This document shows, one piece after another, positions 39,554 through 47,838 of a DNA stretch of 64,000 nt. This DNA comes from DATLRC01 sp035478435 (lineage in GTDB: Bacteria > Patescibacteriota > Saccharimonadia > Saccharimonadales > UBA4665). The position numbers and the translations under genes are program-made. Numbering within the stretch: the first letter of the stretch is position 1; each line of letters starts with the position of its first letter. Location of the stretch: positions 1 through 64,000 of the forward strand of contig DATIJT010000020.1 of NCBI GenBank assembly GCA_035478435.1, read 5' to 3'. A model generated the notes under the pieces. The model saw only the letters and a program-made list of their open reading frames with translations. It was not told the DNA's origin and made no database searches.

Positions 39554-39940
39554 ATGATTTCAGACGCTCTAGCTCTAATCGAGTTTCTACAAAAGAATAA
39601 AGCAAAATACGACACCCTGAGTGCATTGTTTAATGCAGAAGGCGATAAAATCGAAGGCAGTCAAGAGTTAGAATTGGAGATATTACAGGTTAAAGGTACG
39701 CCAGAAGTTTGGTTTTACAAAGTGAAGCCTCTACCGGATTACGTTTTTATGACTATGCCCGTTGTATCCTGTTATACGGATTATGGAACTGAGCTCGGTC
39801 GCCAAAACCCTACATCAGACTTTTTTAGATTTGTTGCGAATCCACTTTCTAACTTCACATCAAAACCGGTAGGAAACCTAAAGGTTAACTTCTCTGTTAT
39901 CGCCTATAAGCCTAAGCAACTACTTGATAAATTAGAGTAA
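39554..39940 (+). CDS. Hypothetical protein, 128 aa
   Basis: A soluble alpha/beta protein with no recognised family. The open frame begins at 39494, but TATAAT (39542-39547) ends exactly 6 nt before the internal ATG at 39554, which fits the leaderless pattern of the window and is preferred. Confidence 0.55.
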   Translation: MISDALALIEFLQKNKAKYDTLSALFNAEGDKIEGSQELELEILQVKGTPEVWFYKVKPLPDYVFMTMPVVSCYTDYGTELGRQNPTSDFFRFVANPLSNFTSKPVGNLKVNFSVIAYKPKQLLDKLE

Positions 39941-40047
39941 CAAGCAAGAAATTATTTAAAAAAACACTATTGCTAATCTACTTACTGTAGAGACATGCTC
40001 GCCTTTTGGCCTTCACGACTGCTGGGCTGACGTGGCATAATGGGGTG

Positions 40048-40491
40048 ATGCGTTTACGCTACGAAACCGGCATTGCCACCAGCGCCCAATTCATAACCAT
40101 GACGGTGCTGAACTTTGTGAATGCCATCTCTGCCAGCGTTTCTGGCTGCACAAACCACAACGGCGATTGCGTTAGCAACATGCTGCTTTCCATGATGTAT
40201 TTCATTGTGGTGGCAGTCTGGTTCGGTTTCCTATCAGTCTTAGGCTATGCCGCCCAAGACAAGCGCAGTAAACGCCTGGCGCAAGTGCTGATTGCCGCCG
40301 AAGTTATGGTAGCGCTAGTTGCCGCCTTTGACGCCAAGCACCACCCAGATACTCTAGGCTTAGTCACCAGTTTGATTGATTTGGCTTTCGCGGTCTGGGT
40401 AATCACCCTGGCCTACCGCTTAATGCGTTCCAACGGCGGCCGTGTGGTCGCCCCTACTACCAGGCGGCGCCGGTCAAAAGCGCGTTTGTAA
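40048..40491 (+). CDS. Small integral membrane protein, 147 aa
   Basis: Three to four hydrophobic segments (about 11-28, 44-65, 78-94, 105-123) and an Arg-rich tail. I recognise no family. The frame is open from 40006, but CATAAT (40036-40041) ends 6 nt before the ATG at 40048; a TTCACG -35 lies 18 nt upstream. It converges with the NUDIX gene and overlaps its 3' end by 35 nt. Confidence 0.6.
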   Translation: MRLRYETGIATSAQFITMTVLNFVNAISASVSGCTNHNGDCVSNMLLSMMYFIVVAVWFGFLSVLGYAAQDKRSKRLAQVLIAAEVMVALVAAFDAKHHPDTLGLVTSLIDLAFAVWVITLAYRLMRSNGGRVVAPTTRRRRSKARL

Positions 40492-40906
40492 ACTTTTTGG
40501 GGTATTTGTGGCCCAGCCGCTTGGCTGCCTCTTCCCTGCTTACCCATTGAAAAGCCGTGTGTTCCCGGCTGATCCTGACTTTGCTGTGTTCGGGGATTTT
40601 TATCCTGTAAACCATCAGCAGTAAACCTACCATCTGAGTGGTTGAAATGGGTATTTTGTGGTTGGAGACCACCGCTGTTAGGAACTGGACCGAACTAATC
40701 TTCTTTATGCCCGTTTCTTCTTCGACTTCCCTGCCTAAAGTTTTTAGTACGCTATCGCCTTCTTTGATGCGCCCGCCGGGGATATCCCAGTAAGGTTCGG
40801 TGTTTTTGCGGTGCGTCGAAACATCGGCATGCAACAGCAATATCTGTTTCTTGCTATTCTCGATAAGCGCTTTTACTCCAACGTGAAATAACTTTTCGTC
40901 AGGCAT
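40457..40906 (-). CDS. NUDIX hydrolase, 149 aa
   Basis: The Nudix box is intact (G-G-R-I-K-E-G-D-S-V-L-K-T-L-G-R-E-V-E-E-E-T-G), giving a Mg-dependent hydrolase of nucleoside diphosphate-linked compounds. Substrate cannot be told from sequence. The ATG has no Shine-Dalgarno site and follows an A/T-rich -10-like region closely. It overlaps the convergent membrane-protein gene. Confidence 0.88.
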   Translation of the reverse strand: MPDEKLFHVGVKALIENSKKQILLLHADVSTHRKNTEPYWDIPGGRIKEGDSVLKTLGREVEEETGIKKISSVQFLTAVVSNHKIPISTTQMVGLLLMVYRIKIPEHSKVRISREHTAFQWVSREEAAKRLGHKYPKKFTNALLTGAAW

Positions 40907-40968
40907 GTTTATATATTTTAACAGAAACGGCTTATTTACTTTTTACTATTTGATGGTATAATTTAGAA

Positions 40969-41748
40969 ATGCACGAAGGGCTCGTTGATCCTGGAGATAA
41001 ACCACCAGTTCCTATAGGGGCGGCTATCGCCAATGCCCTAGAAGAGTGGTTAGTAGCCGAGGCGGAAGGATCCAGCGAGCCTACCAGTAGAAATGCTTTC
41101 CTTAATGATTTTGACATGATGGGCACGGCGATTACCTTGCCTTATAACCACACTGATAATATAAACGGCCAGAAAGCTTTGAACCATTACGGCAGACTTA
41201 AATCTTGTACCAATCATCTTAAAGAACTTCTAGAAACCGCTACGCCAGAGCAAAAAGATGACCTTATCGCGCGCCAAATATTTTGTACTCAGATGTTTTT
41301 ATCGGGCGCGTACCGTACGCAATGTTTCATGCGGGCCAAGAATGCCGAAGAATATGTCGAAGCCAGAAAAGCCGGCATAGGTATAAACCTGAGACTCTGC
41401 GTAGAAGATTATTTAGCCTGGGGTTTTAATGGCTCTGTTGAACCGGATTTACGCGTTAAAACCATTCATCTCGGCGACCTGGTCGCTATGACCTACAAAA
41501 CCCATGATAATGGGTTGGAAACCTTGGAGCTGCTGCATACGTTTGGCCGTTATTACAGAGGTGTCTCAGATTCCCCAATAGTTGAAGCCTTAAAAGCTAT
41601 GCAAGGAGACTGGGTTAGGTTGGCGGTCGGCTATATAATTTTCGCCGCCCAAGAGCGAGGTGGAGATTTGGCTAGGGTTCCTTTCTGGGAAGCAAAAAGC
41701 ATCAGCGATGTTCCCAAGATTTATTATCCCTTCGCCGGCAATCGCTGA
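40969..41748 (+). CDS. Orphan hypothetical protein, 259 aa
   Basis: A mostly helical soluble protein with several Cys (I-F-C-T-Q, T-Q-C-F-M, L-R-L-C-V-E) but no clear motif. I recognise no family. TATAAT ends 6 nt before the ATG (leaderless), with a TTTACT-like -35. A function cannot be proposed. Confidence 0.62.
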   Translation: MHEGLVDPGDKPPVPIGAAIANALEEWLVAEAEGSSEPTSRNAFLNDFDMMGTAITLPYNHTDNINGQKALNHYGRLKSCTNHLKELLETATPEQKDDLIARQIFCTQMFLSGAYRTQCFMRAKNAEEYVEARKAGIGINLRLCVEDYLAWGFNGSVEPDLRVKTIHLGDLVAMTYKTHDNGLETLELLHTFGRYYRGVSDSPIVEALKAMQGDWVRLAVGYIIFAAQERGGDLARVPFWEAKSISDVPKIYYPFAGNR

Positions 41749-41761
41749 ACTATATCCACTA

Positions 41762-42223
41762 CTATTTCCTTAAGGTCGCAATTAAGCGGTCAGGATCGAT
41801 AAATAAATCCAAGGCATCATTAATGGTTGGCACAACGATCTCACAAGCTAGCAAAGTTTGTATATTAACACCTTCTGCCTGCAAAGTTACAATACCAAGC
41901 TTAACTATTTTCATAAGCTCTAAATCAATTAAGCCGTTGCCAATTGAAACACATGTTTCTGGCCCGAGCTTTAGGGCTTCATTCTTCTTGTCTTCGGCAC
42001 CTTTTGCCAATAACCAATCAACACCAAGTTCTGTAGCAATTTGGTCGGCGTCGCCACGAGTATTACCACTGAAGAAAAGGATTTTGAAACCTTGTTCTTT
42101 TAACTTACTTATTCGCTCTTTTACACCGCTAACAAGCTGGCCCGCAACTGATAGCGTCCCATTTAAATCTAAGATGATTGTTTTAAGTTCCAATTCACCA
42201 ATCCCTGGAATTTGATAATTCAT
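41762..42223 (-). CDS. HAD-fold protein, COG4087-type (soluble P-type ATPase-like), 153 aa
   Basis: The motifs I-L-D-L-N-G-T-L, F-S-G-N-T-R-G-D-A and I-G-N-G-L-I-D-L-E-L-M match the small cap-less HAD proteins related to the P domain of P-type ATPases. Phosphatase activity is possible (D-L-N replaces D-x-D). It follows the NUDIX gene 42232-42642 with 8 nt between them and has its own AAGGAG site, so the two form an operon. Confidence 0.75.
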   Translation of the reverse strand: MNYQIPGIGELELKTIILDLNGTLSVAGQLVSGVKERISKLKEQGFKILFFSGNTRGDADQIATELGVDWLLAKGAEDKKNEALKLGPETCVSIGNGLIDLELMKIVKLGIVTLQAEGVNIQTLLACEIVVPTINDALDLFIDPDRLIATLRK

Positions 42224-42231
42224 AATGCTCC

Positions 42232-42642
42232 TTAATCTATTAAATCTTCCTCTTTTAGTTTTGGCATTATTTGGTGTTCGAAAATGGAGCCGACCTTCAT
42301 GCCTTTGGGCGGCTTGGTATCAATCCAGGCTATGTGTTCAACCTCACTGCTCGGCACGGGTTCGCCTTTATAATTTTTAACCCTGAAGGCTTCCATTTTG
42401 ACCTTCTGGCCCGGGTGGTTAGCGGCCTCGGCCTCAAACACGCCGAAAAATTCTAAATCTTTTTCACTTACCTTTATATCAAATTCTTCCTTGAGCTCGC
42501 GCACCAAAGCTTGTTTGGGCGTTTCGCCAGGTTCGATCGAACCGCCCGGGGAGATGAAAAAATCTTTGCCAACCGATTTTTCAACCAGTAGCTTCCGGTC
42601 CCGAATGATGATACCGGCGGCTTTATAAATATCTGTACTCAT
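42232..42642 (-). CDS. NUDIX hydrolase, 136 aa
   Basis: An intact Nudix box (G-G-S-I-E-P-G-E-T-P-K-Q-A-L-V-R-E-L-K-E-E-F) in a typical single-domain protein starting Y-K-A-A-G-I-I-I-R-D-R-K-L-L. MutT-like; substrate unknown. Upstream of and coupled with the HAD gene. Confidence 0.9.
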   Translation of the reverse strand: MSTDIYKAAGIIIRDRKLLVEKSVGKDFFISPGGSIEPGETPKQALVRELKEEFDIKVSEKDLEFFGVFEAEAANHPGQKVKMEAFRVKNYKGEPVPSSEVEHIAWIDTKPPKGMKVGSIFEHQIMPKLKEEDLID

Positions 42643-42684
42643 GGACTCAAGTTTGTTAGATTAATGTGTTAATTTCATTGGTTT

Positions 42685-43062
42685 TCATAGTTTGGCGTTA
42701 AAGGCCGGATACGGGCTATCAAGAATTTTCATGTCGGTGGTCAAAAGAGTCATATCTTCAACCTTTGCTTGGGCGACAAGCATGGTATCGAAAGGGTCTT
42801 TTTGCGGTAATTTTACATCCATTATTTGGTCGACGTGCGATAAGTTTACAGGCAGTTCCAAACACTTTAGTAAGCTATACACCTCTTTTGCTGGTAATGG
42901 GATTCTAAGTTTACCTGACCTGACTTTTATGATCATTTCCCATATCGATACTACAGAAATGTACAAATCTTCCTCAGCCAAAATTTTCCTGGCCCGTTTG
43001 CCTAAACGCTCTGGATATTTTAAGGCCCAGAGTACCACGCTAGTATCTAGTAAATAATTCAT
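42685..43062 (-). CDS. VapC-type PIN-domain toxin
   Basis: The 125-aa PIN domain has D6 (L-L-D-T-S), E42 (I-W-E-M), D92 (D-P-F-D-T-M-L-V-A-Q-A) and D110 (T-T-D) as the acidic metal site. VapC toxins are sequence-specific RNases, often cutting tRNA or rRNA. The gene starts 2 nt after the antitoxin stop, so translation is coupled. Confidence 0.88.
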   Translation of the reverse strand: MNYLLDTSVVLWALKYPERLGKRARKILAEEDLYISVVSIWEMIIKVRSGKLRIPLPAKEVYSLLKCLELPVNLSHVDQIMDVKLPQKDPFDTMLVAQAKVEDMTLLTTDMKILDSPYPAFNAKL

Positions 43063-43064
43063 AG

Positions 43065-43331
43065 CTAAACATTACCGTCAGGAAAAATACGGCTGTTTTC
43101 AAACATTGCCATAATTTCCGGATCTATATCGTCAAAATCATCCGGAATCATAACATTCAAGTTATCCTTCCAGGCTCCAAGTTGTCGCTTAGGCTGTGCT
43201 TTTTTTTCGACTCGTACCAATTTAACCTCCGGCTCGCCGTAAGCACCTATATAAACAGCTTCACCGGCCTTGGCCTGCTTGATGTACTTGCTCAAATTAG
43301 TTTTGGCATCATAAATATTAATAGTTTTCAT
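43065..43331 (-). CDS. Phd/YefM-type antitoxin
   Basis: The 88-aa protein has an N-terminal DNA-binding fold (T-I-N-I-Y-D-A-K-T-N-L-S-K-Y-I-K-Q-A-K-A-G-E-A-V-Y-I) and an acidic C-terminal tail (D-D-F-D-D-I-D-P-E) to hold the PIN toxin. The frame opens at 43340, but that ATG is inside the -10 box, so the start is 43331, 7 nt downstream of TATAAT. A perfect palindrome over the -35 is the likely autoregulatory operator. Confidence 0.85.
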   Translation of the reverse strand: MKTINIYDAKTNLSKYIKQAKAGEAVYIGAYGEPEVKLVRVEKKAQPKRQLGAWKDNLNVMIPDDFDDIDPEIMAMFENSRIFPDGNV

Positions 43332-43338
43332 AATTACC

Positions 43339-43369
43339 ATTATAACCTTCTTGCCTTGACTAAGTCAAG
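43339..43369 (-). promoter_or_regulatory. VapBC promoter with palindromic operator
   Basis: TTGACT (43368-43363), an 18-nt spacer, TATAAT (43344-43339). CTTGACT-A-AGTCAAG (43355-43369) covers the -35 and part of the spacer. Confidence 0.7.
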
Positions 43370-43397
43370 TTAGGTTGAGGTGTCTTATTTTCGACAC

Positions 43398-44216
43398 TTA
43401 CTGCACATGGGTAGGATCCCAGCAAGTGCGGAGGTTTCTATCTAAACCTTTTAGTTCTTCCATATCTTCACTATCAAGTTCGAAATCAAAAATATCTATA
43501 TTTTGCTTTATGCGGTCTTCGTGTACCGACTTCGGCAGCGGCACTGTTCCCTTTTCCACGCACCAGCGCAACATAATTTGGGCAGTCGTCTTGCTATATT
43601 TTTTAGCCAGTTTTTGAAGTACAGGATCATCCATATCATGCCCATGGGCCAGCGGCGAATAGGCTTCTACCACTATGCCGTTCTTCTGGCAAAACTCTAC
43701 TAGTTCAGGCTGCTGCAGAAAAACATGCAATTCAACTTGGTTCACGGCTGGTTTGATCGAACACTCAGCTAACAATTCCTCAAGGTGTCGAATAGTGTAA
43801 TTACTAACACCAACGGCTTTGGCTCGTCCGGAGTGGTAGATTTCTTCCATCTTTTTCCAGGCCGGGCGGCGTAGATGCGTAACTGGAAAATGCAATAGCA
43901 ACAAATCTACGTAATCCGTCTGCAGGTTTTGCAGAGATTCCTCAAAGCTTGGTATAACTTCATCCCAAAACTGGTTATCATTCCAAATTTTGGTAGTGAT
44001 AAATACTTTCGAACGGTCAACTTTTGCTTCTTGCAAAGCCTCGCCCAGATAGGCTTCGTTGCCGTAGATCTGTGCCGTGTCAAAGTGCCTGTAGCCTGCC
44101 TGAAGAGCCCACTTAACCGCTCGCTTGCATTCGTCTTTCTTCTTAACTTTCCATAAGCCCAGACCCACTTGTGGGATGGCGGTTTTAGAACTCAGTGGTA
44201 TTTTTGGTACGTCCAT
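43398..44216 (-). CDS. Aldo/keto reductase (2,5-diketogluconate reductase type)
   Basis: The 272-aa TIM barrel contains G-x-R-H-F-D-T-A-Q-I-Y-G-N-E (Asp and Tyr of the catalytic tetrad), a Lys in V-F-I-T-T-K-I-W, L-L-L-H-F-P (His), and the NADPH-binding L-P-K-S end segment. It would reduce aldehydes or ketones with NADPH. I chose the ATG at 44216 with GGAG 5 nt upstream; longer frames begin in the tail of the ImmA/IrrE gene. Confidence 0.9.
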   Translation of the reverse strand: MDVPKIPLSSKTAIPQVGLGLWKVKKKDECKRAVKWALQAGYRHFDTAQIYGNEAYLGEALQEAKVDRSKVFITTKIWNDNQFWDEVIPSFEESLQNLQTDYVDLLLLHFPVTHLRRPAWKKMEEIYHSGRAKAVGVSNYTIRHLEELLAECSIKPAVNQVELHVFLQQPELVEFCQKNGIVVEAYSPLAHGHDMDDPVLQKLAKKYSKTTAQIMLRWCVEKGTVPLPKSVHEDRIKQNIDIFDFELDSEDMEELKGLDRNLRTCWDPTHVQ

Positions 44217-44244
44217 GTCTTCTCCATTCATAACTTGCCCTATT

Positions 44245-45159
44245 TTAGATGATAAGAAATCCAGAGTTAGCTTCGCCGGCGGCATAATGAGCGTTTAACT
44301 CTTGAAACCCTGCTTCGCCAGGTCTAATAGTTCTTTGGGTCACGCATCCATGTAAAGAGCCGCTTATTGGATGGTCCGTAAAATCAAATACTGGAATTTT
44401 ATAATCCGGCGACCCGCAGATTGAACCTTCATTGAAATCACAGTCCAAACAGCACGTATGTCTGGTTACTTTTCTGGAATACTCGAGGTTTGGGCACTCC
44501 CCTATCCTAGAGTCAATCATTACCTTCGGCGGTAGTTTTCCGGCAACCATCAGTTGATGTACTACAATCCTTATGGAAGTTTGATAAGCACTGGCCAACT
44601 CCAATATCTTTTCTTTTGTGATATCCCTTATAGACTCCAGCCGTTCAGATGGTACAACCACCTCAGCGCCAAATTGTTCGCAAAACTGTTCTTCGCGATA
44701 ACTATAGCCTTCGCCCGAATAACCTAACACTAACTTTAGAAACGCATGTCCCATCTCATGGCCGATAGTTAGCTTATCTTCACCGTCTTCGCATCCCTTT
44801 AAATGAGGATTAAGCCTGATCCAGACGGGTGCATCGCCTTTCAAGCCCTCAATTCCCCCTAAGCCCTTACCGTCATAGTCAAACGACACGGGAATACCTA
44901 AGGCTGCGGCGGTTGCTTCAATATCTAAGGCTCCTTCTTTAGGCTCTCGGAATAGCTTGATCCATTTTTTAGCTCCAGTTAGGGACATAAGCGTATCCGG
45001 GCGATTCCTTAAGTCAGGATGAATCTCGTTAATCCAATTAGCCGGTTCGGCTATTCTAATTGGATCGGTGGCTTCGGGATCGTAAAAGGCTCCCTCAGGC
45101 TCCTCGTATGCAATATAAAAAGGATCCTCGGCGTAAGCCCCACTCACAGTTCGCCCCAA
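44245..45159 (-). CDS. ImmA/IrrE-type zinc metallopeptidase-like protein, 304 aa
   Basis: A zinc-peptidase helix I-G-H-E-M-G-H-A-F (H-E-x-x-H) with a downstream Glu region (E-Q-F-C-E-Q-F-G-A-E) resembles ImmA/IrrE peptidases, which cleave repressors in mobile elements or stress regulons. The C-terminal ~90 residues are Cys-rich (E-C-P-N, H-T-C-C-L-D-C-D-F, S-I-C-G-S), suggesting a second metal site not usual for the family. It overlaps polA by 16 nt and is probably co-transcribed with it. Confidence 0.7.
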   Translation of the reverse strand: MGRTVSGAYAEDPFYIAYEEPEGAFYDPEATDPIRIAEPANWINEIHPDLRNRPDTLMSLTGAKKWIKLFREPKEGALDIEATAAALGIPVSFDYDGKGLGGIEGLKGDAPVWIRLNPHLKGCEDGEDKLTIGHEMGHAFLKLVLGYSGEGYSYREEQFCEQFGAEVVVPSERLESIRDITKEKILELASAYQTSIRIVVHQLMVAGKLPPKVMIDSRIGECPNLEYSRKVTRHTCCLDCDFNEGSICGSPDYKIPVFDFTDHPISGSLHGCVTQRTIRPGEAGFQELNAHYAAGEANSGFLII

Positions 45160-47804
45160 TTATTACCGATTGCGGTATCGACGGTTAGCCTAACGGGCAG
45201 TTCGTAGGCTTTTTCCATAGTCTCTTTGAGCAAATCTGCTACTCGCTCGGCGACTGCCGCAGGACATTCCACCAACACTGAGTCATGAATTTGCAGCAAC
45301 ATGCGGCAATCGTTGTGCTGGGCGCGCAGTTTTTCATCTACGGCTATCATCGCTAGCTTCATGATGTCCGAAGCCGTCCCCTGAAAAGGCATGTTCACGG
45401 CTTGGCGGACGGCAGCTTCACGCACCATGAAGTTAGAGGAATTGATGTCTGGTGTTGGGCGGCGGCGGCCAAATAGCGTTTCGACATAGCCGTCTTTCTT
45501 AGCCTTTTCACGCACCGACTCTATGTAAGCCTTCAGTTTGGGGCGGACTGCGAAGTACTTGTCTATAAAATGTTGGGCGGCTTCGCGGGTCATGCCGGTT
45601 TGGACTGACAAGCCATGGACGCCCAAGCCATACATGACGCCGAAGTTGGCAATCTTGGCATCACGGCGCATGGTTTTAGTAACATCTTCTAGCTCGCGGC
45701 CGTACATCTCGGCAGCAGTGGCGGCATGCACATCAACGCCGTCGTTGAACTGCTCCATCAGGTCTTTGTCACCGCACAAATAGGCGGCTAGGCGAAGTTC
45801 GAATTGGGAGTAGTCGGCGCTGACCAATTTTTTGCCCTTGCCAGCCACAAAAGCCGTGCGGATGTGCCGCCCCAGGTCGGTGCGGGTGGGGATGTTCTGT
45901 AGGTTCGGGTCCGAACTACTCAGCCGGCCGGTTTGAGCTATGGTGAGCGCAAAAGTGGTGTGCAGCCGTGAATTTTCATCTACCAGTTTCGGCAAAGCGT
46001 CGACATAAGTGCTTTTCAGCTTGGCTACTTCACGGTACTGGGTTATTAGGTCGATGATGGGATGCTGGCCGCGCAACTTATCCAGTTCGTTGGCGGCGGT
46101 GCTATAGGCGGTCTTGCCCTTTTTAACGCCATGGGTCGGCAGCTTAAGCTTGGTAAATAAAATTTCCGACAGCTGGCCCGGGCTGTCGATGTTAAACTCC
46201 TCATCCGCATGGCCGTAAATTTGCTGGCGCAGGTCGGAAATGGCGTCTTCTATTTGCTCGGAAAACTTTTTCAGGTACGGCACGTCCAGTTCGATACCAA
46301 CATATTCCATTCGGGCCAGTACCGGGATGAGCGGCCACTCCATCTTAGAGGCTAGAGATTGGAGTTTAGAGTTTAGGGACAACTCTTTGACTTGTTTGTC
46401 ATGTAGGGTTTTGATGATTGAGATGATTTCTGGCGCCCTGGTAATCAGCTCTTCCAGGTCAAGATCGTCAATCGAAGTACCTTCATAATCCAGTTCAGAT
46501 TGGGCCAGTTCGGTCAGCGAAGTTTCCCGCCGCAGCCCGTTTAGCAAAAAGGCGGCGATTTGGGTGTCATGGCCCACTGGCGGAAGATCAACGCCGAGTT
46601 CAATTAATACTTTTAGGGTCGACTTCAAGTCATAGCCAATGACAGGCTTGGATCTAAGATCTGAGAACCAAGAATTAAGAACTTTCTTATTGAGTTTGGT
46701 GAGGTCGAGGCTGAATGTTTGGTGACCATCTGGGCTGAGGATTAAAATTTGCGGGTCGCGGCCGTGTTTGCGCCCGCTGCGGCTATGGGCAAAAAGCTGT
46801 TTGGCTTTAGATAGGTCGAGCTCTGCTAACTTGGCGGCAGAATCAATGAGCATGTTTTTACCCGGTCGTAAGTGCGCATTGCCGTTTGCCGCAGCGTGGT
46901 TATCCAAAGCCACTTGCATGACCTCTGGTAGCTGCCGGGCCAAGGTGCGAAATTCCAGCTTGTTCAAAAGGTGCAGCACTTTTTCTGGCTGGATTTTGCT
47001 GCCATCGACTTCAGTCAAATTCAGTTTGATAGGCGCGTCCAGCCAAATGGCGCCCAATTTTTTGCTCAGGTAGGCCAGGTCCTTGCCGGCTTCGAGCTTT
47101 TTGCGCAAAGTTTCTTTTATGAGCGGCAAATTTTCGTAGACGCCATCCAGGCTTTTGTACTGTTTGAGCAGTTCAATCGCGCCTTTTTCGCCTATGCCCG
47201 GCACGCCGGGGATGTTATCTGACGAATCGCCTTTAAGCGCTTTGAGGTCTAGGAAAGCTGTGGCCGGGATGCCGTATTTGGCTTCAAAACTAGCCAAACT
47301 ATAGAGGTCTATGTTCGACAGCCCGGTCTTGAGTATAAAAATCTTGGTCAGCGGGCCTATAAGTTGTAGCGCGTCCAGGTCGGAAGTCACCAGCAAAGTT
47401 TCGATGCCTTTGTTGTGCGCCTGCAGCGCCAGGGTGCCCATGATGTCGTCAGCCTCGTAATCGTCCAGTTCATAGAGCGGCCAGCCAAAAGCGTCCAGTA
47501 GTTCGTGCAAGACCGGGATCTGTTCTTTAAAATCGGCTGGTGCCGGTTTGCGCCCGGCTTTGTACTCCGGGTACATTTCCAGGCGTTTACGGATGTTGGT
47601 TTTGGGCTTGTCCCAGGCTACGGCCACGTAATCGGGCTTTAAACGGCGGATGACCTCCAGGGCCATAACCGCAAAACCATAGACACCGCCGGTCGGCGTG
47701 CCGTCTTTGGTCGAAAGATTCGGCATGGCGTAGTAACCGCGGTAAAAAACCGACTTGCCATCTATAATCGCTAGCCTCTTGGGCTTAGCCCGCGCCTCAC
47801 TCAT
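45144..47804 (-). CDS. polA: DNA polymerase I
   Basis: The 886-aa protein has an N-terminal 5'-3' exonuclease (Y-E-A-D-D-I-M, T-S-D-L-D, K-G-D-S-S-D-N-I-P-G-V-P-G-I-G), a middle domain that lacks the D-x-E of the proofreading exonuclease, and a family-A polymerase: motif A D-Y-S-Q-F-E-L-R, motif B R-R-D-A-K-I-A-N-F-G-V-M-Y-G, motif C Q-I-H-D-S-V-L-V-E (E. coli H-D-E becomes H-D-S). It fills gaps and removes RNA primers. TATACT ends 7 nt before the ATG. Confidence 0.96.
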   Translation of the reverse strand: MSEARAKPKRLAIIDGKSVFYRGYYAMPNLSTKDGTPTGGVYGFAVMALEVIRRLKPDYVAVAWDKPKTNIRKRLEMYPEYKAGRKPAPADFKEQIPVLHELLDAFGWPLYELDDYEADDIMGTLALQAHNKGIETLLVTSDLDALQLIGPLTKIFILKTGLSNIDLYSLASFEAKYGIPATAFLDLKALKGDSSDNIPGVPGIGEKGAIELLKQYKSLDGVYENLPLIKETLRKKLEAGKDLAYLSKKLGAIWLDAPIKLNLTEVDGSKIQPEKVLHLLNKLEFRTLARQLPEVMQVALDNHAAANGNAHLRPGKNMLIDSAAKLAELDLSKAKQLFAHSRSGRKHGRDPQILILSPDGHQTFSLDLTKLNKKVLNSWFSDLRSKPVIGYDLKSTLKVLIELGVDLPPVGHDTQIAAFLLNGLRRETSLTELAQSELDYEGTSIDDLDLEELITRAPEIISIIKTLHDKQVKELSLNSKLQSLASKMEWPLIPVLARMEYVGIELDVPYLKKFSEQIEDAISDLRQQIYGHADEEFNIDSPGQLSEILFTKLKLPTHGVKKGKTAYSTAANELDKLRGQHPIIDLITQYREVAKLKSTYVDALPKLVDENSRLHTTFALTIAQTGRLSSSDPNLQNIPTRTDLGRHIRTAFVAGKGKKLVSADYSQFELRLAAYLCGDKDLMEQFNDGVDVHAATAAEMYGRELEDVTKTMRRDAKIANFGVMYGLGVHGLSVQTGMTREAAQHFIDKYFAVRPKLKAYIESVREKAKKDGYVETLFGRRRPTPDINSSNFMVREAAVRQAVNMPFQGTASDIMKLAMIAVDEKLRAQHNDCRMLLQIHDSVLVECPAAVAERVADLLKETMEKAYELPVRLTVDTAIGNNWGEL

Positions 47805-47838
47805 CTCTAACAGTATACCCTCAATCCATCAGACATAA

